Shown here piece after piece: positions 60,951 to 64,000 of a stretch of 64,000 nucleotides of DNA; the first letter of the stretch is position 1, and the number at the start of each line of letters is the position of its first letter. Source of the stretch: Bagarius yarrelli. Lineage: Eukaryota > Chordata > Actinopteri > Siluriformes > Sisoridae. Under the pieces are notes generated by a model that ran no database searches, was not told where the DNA came from, and saw only the letters and a list, made by a program, of their open reading frames with translations. The position numbers were made by a program, and so were the translations under genes. The DNA lies in contig VCAZ01000040.1 of the NCBI GenBank assembly GCA_005784505.1, positions 1,092,501-1,156,500 on the forward strand, in the 5' to 3' direction.

Positions 60951-61642
60951 ATGCAGACAATGACAAAAAGAAGAAAGAACGAGTGTTGGATATTAAACCA
61001 CCTTAAAATAAAAACTGATAAGAAGAAAGAAAATCAGAAGACTAGTGAGGGAATAAGGAGGTGTAAAGCGGGTTTAGATTATGGTGGTCTCTATGTAGAA
61101 AGTGTTTAAAAGATGGGGGCTTTGTCTTTTTTTTTAAATGTCCATCCTGAGCGCACAGCCTGGCTCAGATATATTCACTCGACCATTCACTTACAGTAGC
61201 TGACATACAGTACATACGATTTATCACGATTTTTATTATAACTTTCTGTTCACTGTCTATGTTGCAGTAGTAATTAATACATTTATTATTATTATTATTA
61301 TTACAGAGAAATTTAATCTAGATTTTATTGATAAGGTGCTCTTTATGTTTATATTTATCTATACGAGTGTCTTGCTTGTTTTGCTTTAGAAATTCTTCTT
61401 GAGGATGTTAATAAAATGTATACTGCATATGATAGGAAAATACATGTCCTATACAGTACTTTCGAATGCATTTCATTAGAACCCCAAGTGTCATATGTCA
61501 ATTCAGTGTCCATTCAGTGTCTTCACTGAGCCTCTAGCTACATCTATGCACATTGCCTTTTCATGTTTCAGATGGAAATTCTGGATGGGTTGAGCCTGTC
61601 CATGTCTGTACTCTGCTTATCTGCTAAATTTTTGAAAATAAA
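60951..61642 (+). other. bgn: bgn 3' UTR with two poly(A) signals
   Basis: AATAAA hexamers at 61410-61415 and 61637-61642 give candidate 3' UTRs of about 0.5 and 0.7 kb. An (ATT)n microsatellite sits near 61280. Confidence 0.55.
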
Positions 61643-62779
61643 ATTCTTTATGACTTGATAATAATATAAAATATGCAAATACTGTGTGTATCCACACACA
61701 TTACACTATCAGTTTGTACAGGGAATATAAAGAGTCTACACACACACCCTGTTAAAATGGGGGCAAATTTAATGATAATTTGTATGACAGATCAGCTTAG
61801 TTATGGCTTATAACAAAAAACAACATTTTGTAAAGCAGTTTGGTGTTATAAACTTTTGAATGCTTTGTTGTTACTTTTTTGAATTTTTGATAGCATTATT
61901 AATTATTCCTTTTTGAGTTTTTGATTAAGCATATGTAGTTGTTTGAGGTGATAGTTTGAACAACATCAAGTACAAATTTATTTACACAGTCAAATAAAAT
62001 ATGCTAAATATTAGTTTACAAATTACAAATATTACAAATTGCAAATGAAACAAATTTTCCAAAATATTGTATATGTTAACAAGCAGCTTTACCGAAACCA
62101 TCATTACATACCATCAATACCATCTACCGACTACACTACCATAATACTGGTTAGGAAGACAGCAATATTGTAAGAAGTATAATAATACTTAAATACAGAT
62201 TTAGTTATTACCTATAGACTACACTATGATTTTTTTCCCTGTGCCATGTGCACAGGTCTTTACCTCTATCGTCTTTACATCTGCCACCACCACAAAAGAA
62301 AAATGCTTTAGCAGGAGTGCAAAGATCTTTGCATGATTGCAAGCTCACAATACCAAACTACTACTATAAAATAAAGTATTAGGGATAAAAAAGTATTTTT
62401 TAATCTACCACTAGGGTCGCCAAATCTTAGACCTGCTGCAAAAGTATAGTAAACATAACCTGCAAAAAAGAACTTGTGTGTGCGTAAAAAAAATATACAC
62501 CTGCATATTTCAGGTCCCTAAAATTTAAAACATTGAAAACAAAGCGCAATACATAACAATAAACAATACATGCATTACAATTAACCGCATGCACTCATTT
62601 TGGTGCGTGATTGTTTTTTAACGTGCTATATAAAACAATGAAATTGAACTGAACTTTTGTTCATGGACCGCTGCGAAATGAATCTCCTTAAATGTACGGA
62701 ATATTAATCGAAGAATAGCTCCACAGACATATTTTTCTGCTGCTCTTTCTCAGGCTTGTGATACACTGGTTGATCTGTT
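61643..62779. other. Intergenic spacer after bgn
   Basis: AT-rich sequence with no recognisable gene or full repeat. Confidence 0.5.
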
Positions 62780-62806
62780 GAATGAATGAATGAATGAATG
62801 AATGAA
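62780..62806. repeat. (GAAT)n microsatellite
   Basis: About six perfect GAAT units directly upstream of the CpG-bearing segment. Confidence 0.9.
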
Positions 62807-63347
62807 GGCGCGTCACTGCACCGGTTCCTCAACATGGCCGTCTGCACGCAGCTCTCTGTCATCACGCCGCACTTGGACGCCTAATCAGACACATTTTCAT
62901 TAGCTCGGACGCGCAAAACGTATGAAGTATGCTAGCCTATCGATCTGATCTGCAGTATACATGATCACCGATAACTGATACATTTGTAGCCGCAGAGATT
63001 CGGGTTCTGATGAAGGCCGGTACCGAAGCCTCTGGCTGGATTTGAGAAGCGGCGCTTAAAAGAGGTGGGTTCAGGATCATCACAGTGTTTCTGTTTCACA
63101 TTATAAACAGCCAAAACATTTATCAGTAGTTTATTAATATTATTTTAACCAAATATTTGGTACTACTAAATCCTGTTCCCGCTAGCTTCCTTATGATGAT
63201 GATGATGATGATAATAATATTAATAATAACAACAATGCTGAAGATTGTTTATGTTGTATGTTAGTTTGTGCAGGCTGTACCATGAATTGTTGTGTGTCAG
63301 AGGAAGAGGAGGCTGAGCACTCTGGCTAATGTGGATGAGAGCACAGG
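62807..63347 (+). promoter_or_regulatory. CpG-bearing promoter and possible leader exons of the next gene
   Basis: CpG density jumps at 62807-63062 relative to the surrounding AT-rich DNA. The segment ends ttaaaagag|GTGGGT at about 63063, a plausible donor. A second candidate exon lies at about 63275-63347, ending gagcacag|gtattg. A 16-codon open reading frame (MAVCTQLSVITPHLDA, 62834-62884) in good Kozak context would be an upstream ORF if this is leader. The gene body lies beyond the window. In human, ATP2B3 follows BGN, but nothing here proves that identity. Confidence 0.35.
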
Positions 63348-64000
63348 TATTGTTGTATTCTTTAAGAAACGCATTTATGCTTTAAACACCTATCAATATT
63401 ACTGAACAATAGAGCTGCCTGTTTTTTCTTTAAAGAAGTACTTAAGTGCCCCCACCCATCTAATTACTATTTACTGCATCTAATTTGCATTAATAAATGA
63501 ATGAATAACCCACAAAGTCTTATAGTATTTGTTGAATTCTGTCAGCAAAACGTCTAAATATATAATAAAAACTGTTAAACTCTTAGGAAGAAAAAGTTGT
63601 AAACCCTGGAACAATACAATTTGTTTGCTTGCACCGTATTGTAAAAGAATAAATGTTATATATATATATAATTTATAAGCTTTATTCTCATACACTTGAA
63701 AAGGTTAATTTTGTCCCGATACATACAAGTTTTAAGTATAGATTTTCATTCACCTCTTTTGGTGTGTCGGAATTATTCTCTGTCATTTTCTTTTTATGCT
63801 GTAGCATCTGTGCATTGAGTGTTTCAAAATAATGTGTATCATATAATTATTAGTTCAAATTTTGTCACGATTCTAATGACCGCTGGATCTTGTTTACAGA
63901 AGACATAATTACTCCTTTCTTATACAGTAACCCTTGCATTTAATAGCAAAAATTATTTTATTAGCATGAACACCATGCCCCCTCCATAATGTTTTTCTTG
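63348..64000. other. AT-rich right edge
   Basis: No feature was recognised. It is probably an intron of the gene starting at 62807. Confidence 0.3.

Noticed and set aside
1..64000. CRISPR arrays, bacterial operons or prophage
   Set aside because: No spaced identical short repeats and no prokaryotic gene organisation. All genes are intron-split vertebrate genes.

Overview
The window reads as nuclear DNA of a ray-finned (teleost) fish. The genes are vertebrate, split into many short exons with GT-AG introns. They sit in an AT-rich background full of fish-type tRNA-derived SINEs, Tc1-like and hAT-like DNA transposon relics, a DIRS-type retroelement remnant and many microsatellites. There are no bacterial operons, CRISPR arrays or rRNA/tRNA genes. 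I rebuilt the exon-intron structures by hand from splice sites, reading phase and protein similarity. All family assignments rest on recognised protein sequence, not on a search.

Layout, left to right. (1) 1-1190: the 3' end of an unrecognised plus-strand gene whose product ends in MEEVD. (2) 2220-5922: a five-exon gene for a 373-residue HAD-like protein of unknown function, behind an NRF-1-like promoter. (3) 9052-12658: lrrc23, a ciliary radial-spoke LRR protein, with a perfect RFX X-box palindrome upstream. (4) 14640-22940: a complete 14-exon transketolase gene (tkt, 626 aa). (5) 24920-26860, minus strand: a complete six-exon cardiac/slow troponin C gene (tnnc1, 161 aa). (6) 29370-30792: a decayed DIRS element. 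(7) 31560-42187: a nine-exon ECM2/ECMX-family leucine-rich matrix protein (573 aa) with a long acidic segment. (8) 47051-48560: weakly supported candidate exons on both strands. (9) 55284-60950: biglycan (bgn, 382 aa). (10) 62780-63350: a CpG-bearing promoter/first-exon-like segment at the right edge.

The genes are mostly independent housekeeping or tissue genes, not a pathway. The exception is the ECM2/ECMX-bgn pair: two secreted leucine-rich matrix proteins in tandem on the same strand, matching the known SLRP/ECM cluster arrangement. TKT and TNNC1 are linked on human 3p21, while BGN, the ECMX pseudogene and TKTL1 lie on Xq28. The window therefore seems to join two members of one ancient paralogous region.

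Points most worth a second look: biglycan lacks both usual Ser-Gly glycosaminoglycan attachment sites. The ECM2/ECMX protein has a putative furin site made at an exon junction, a polyacidic tract and no VWC domain. The HAD-like protein has an altered motif I. The candidate exons between the matrix genes may belong to an undescribed transcript. I found no convincing wholly new system.
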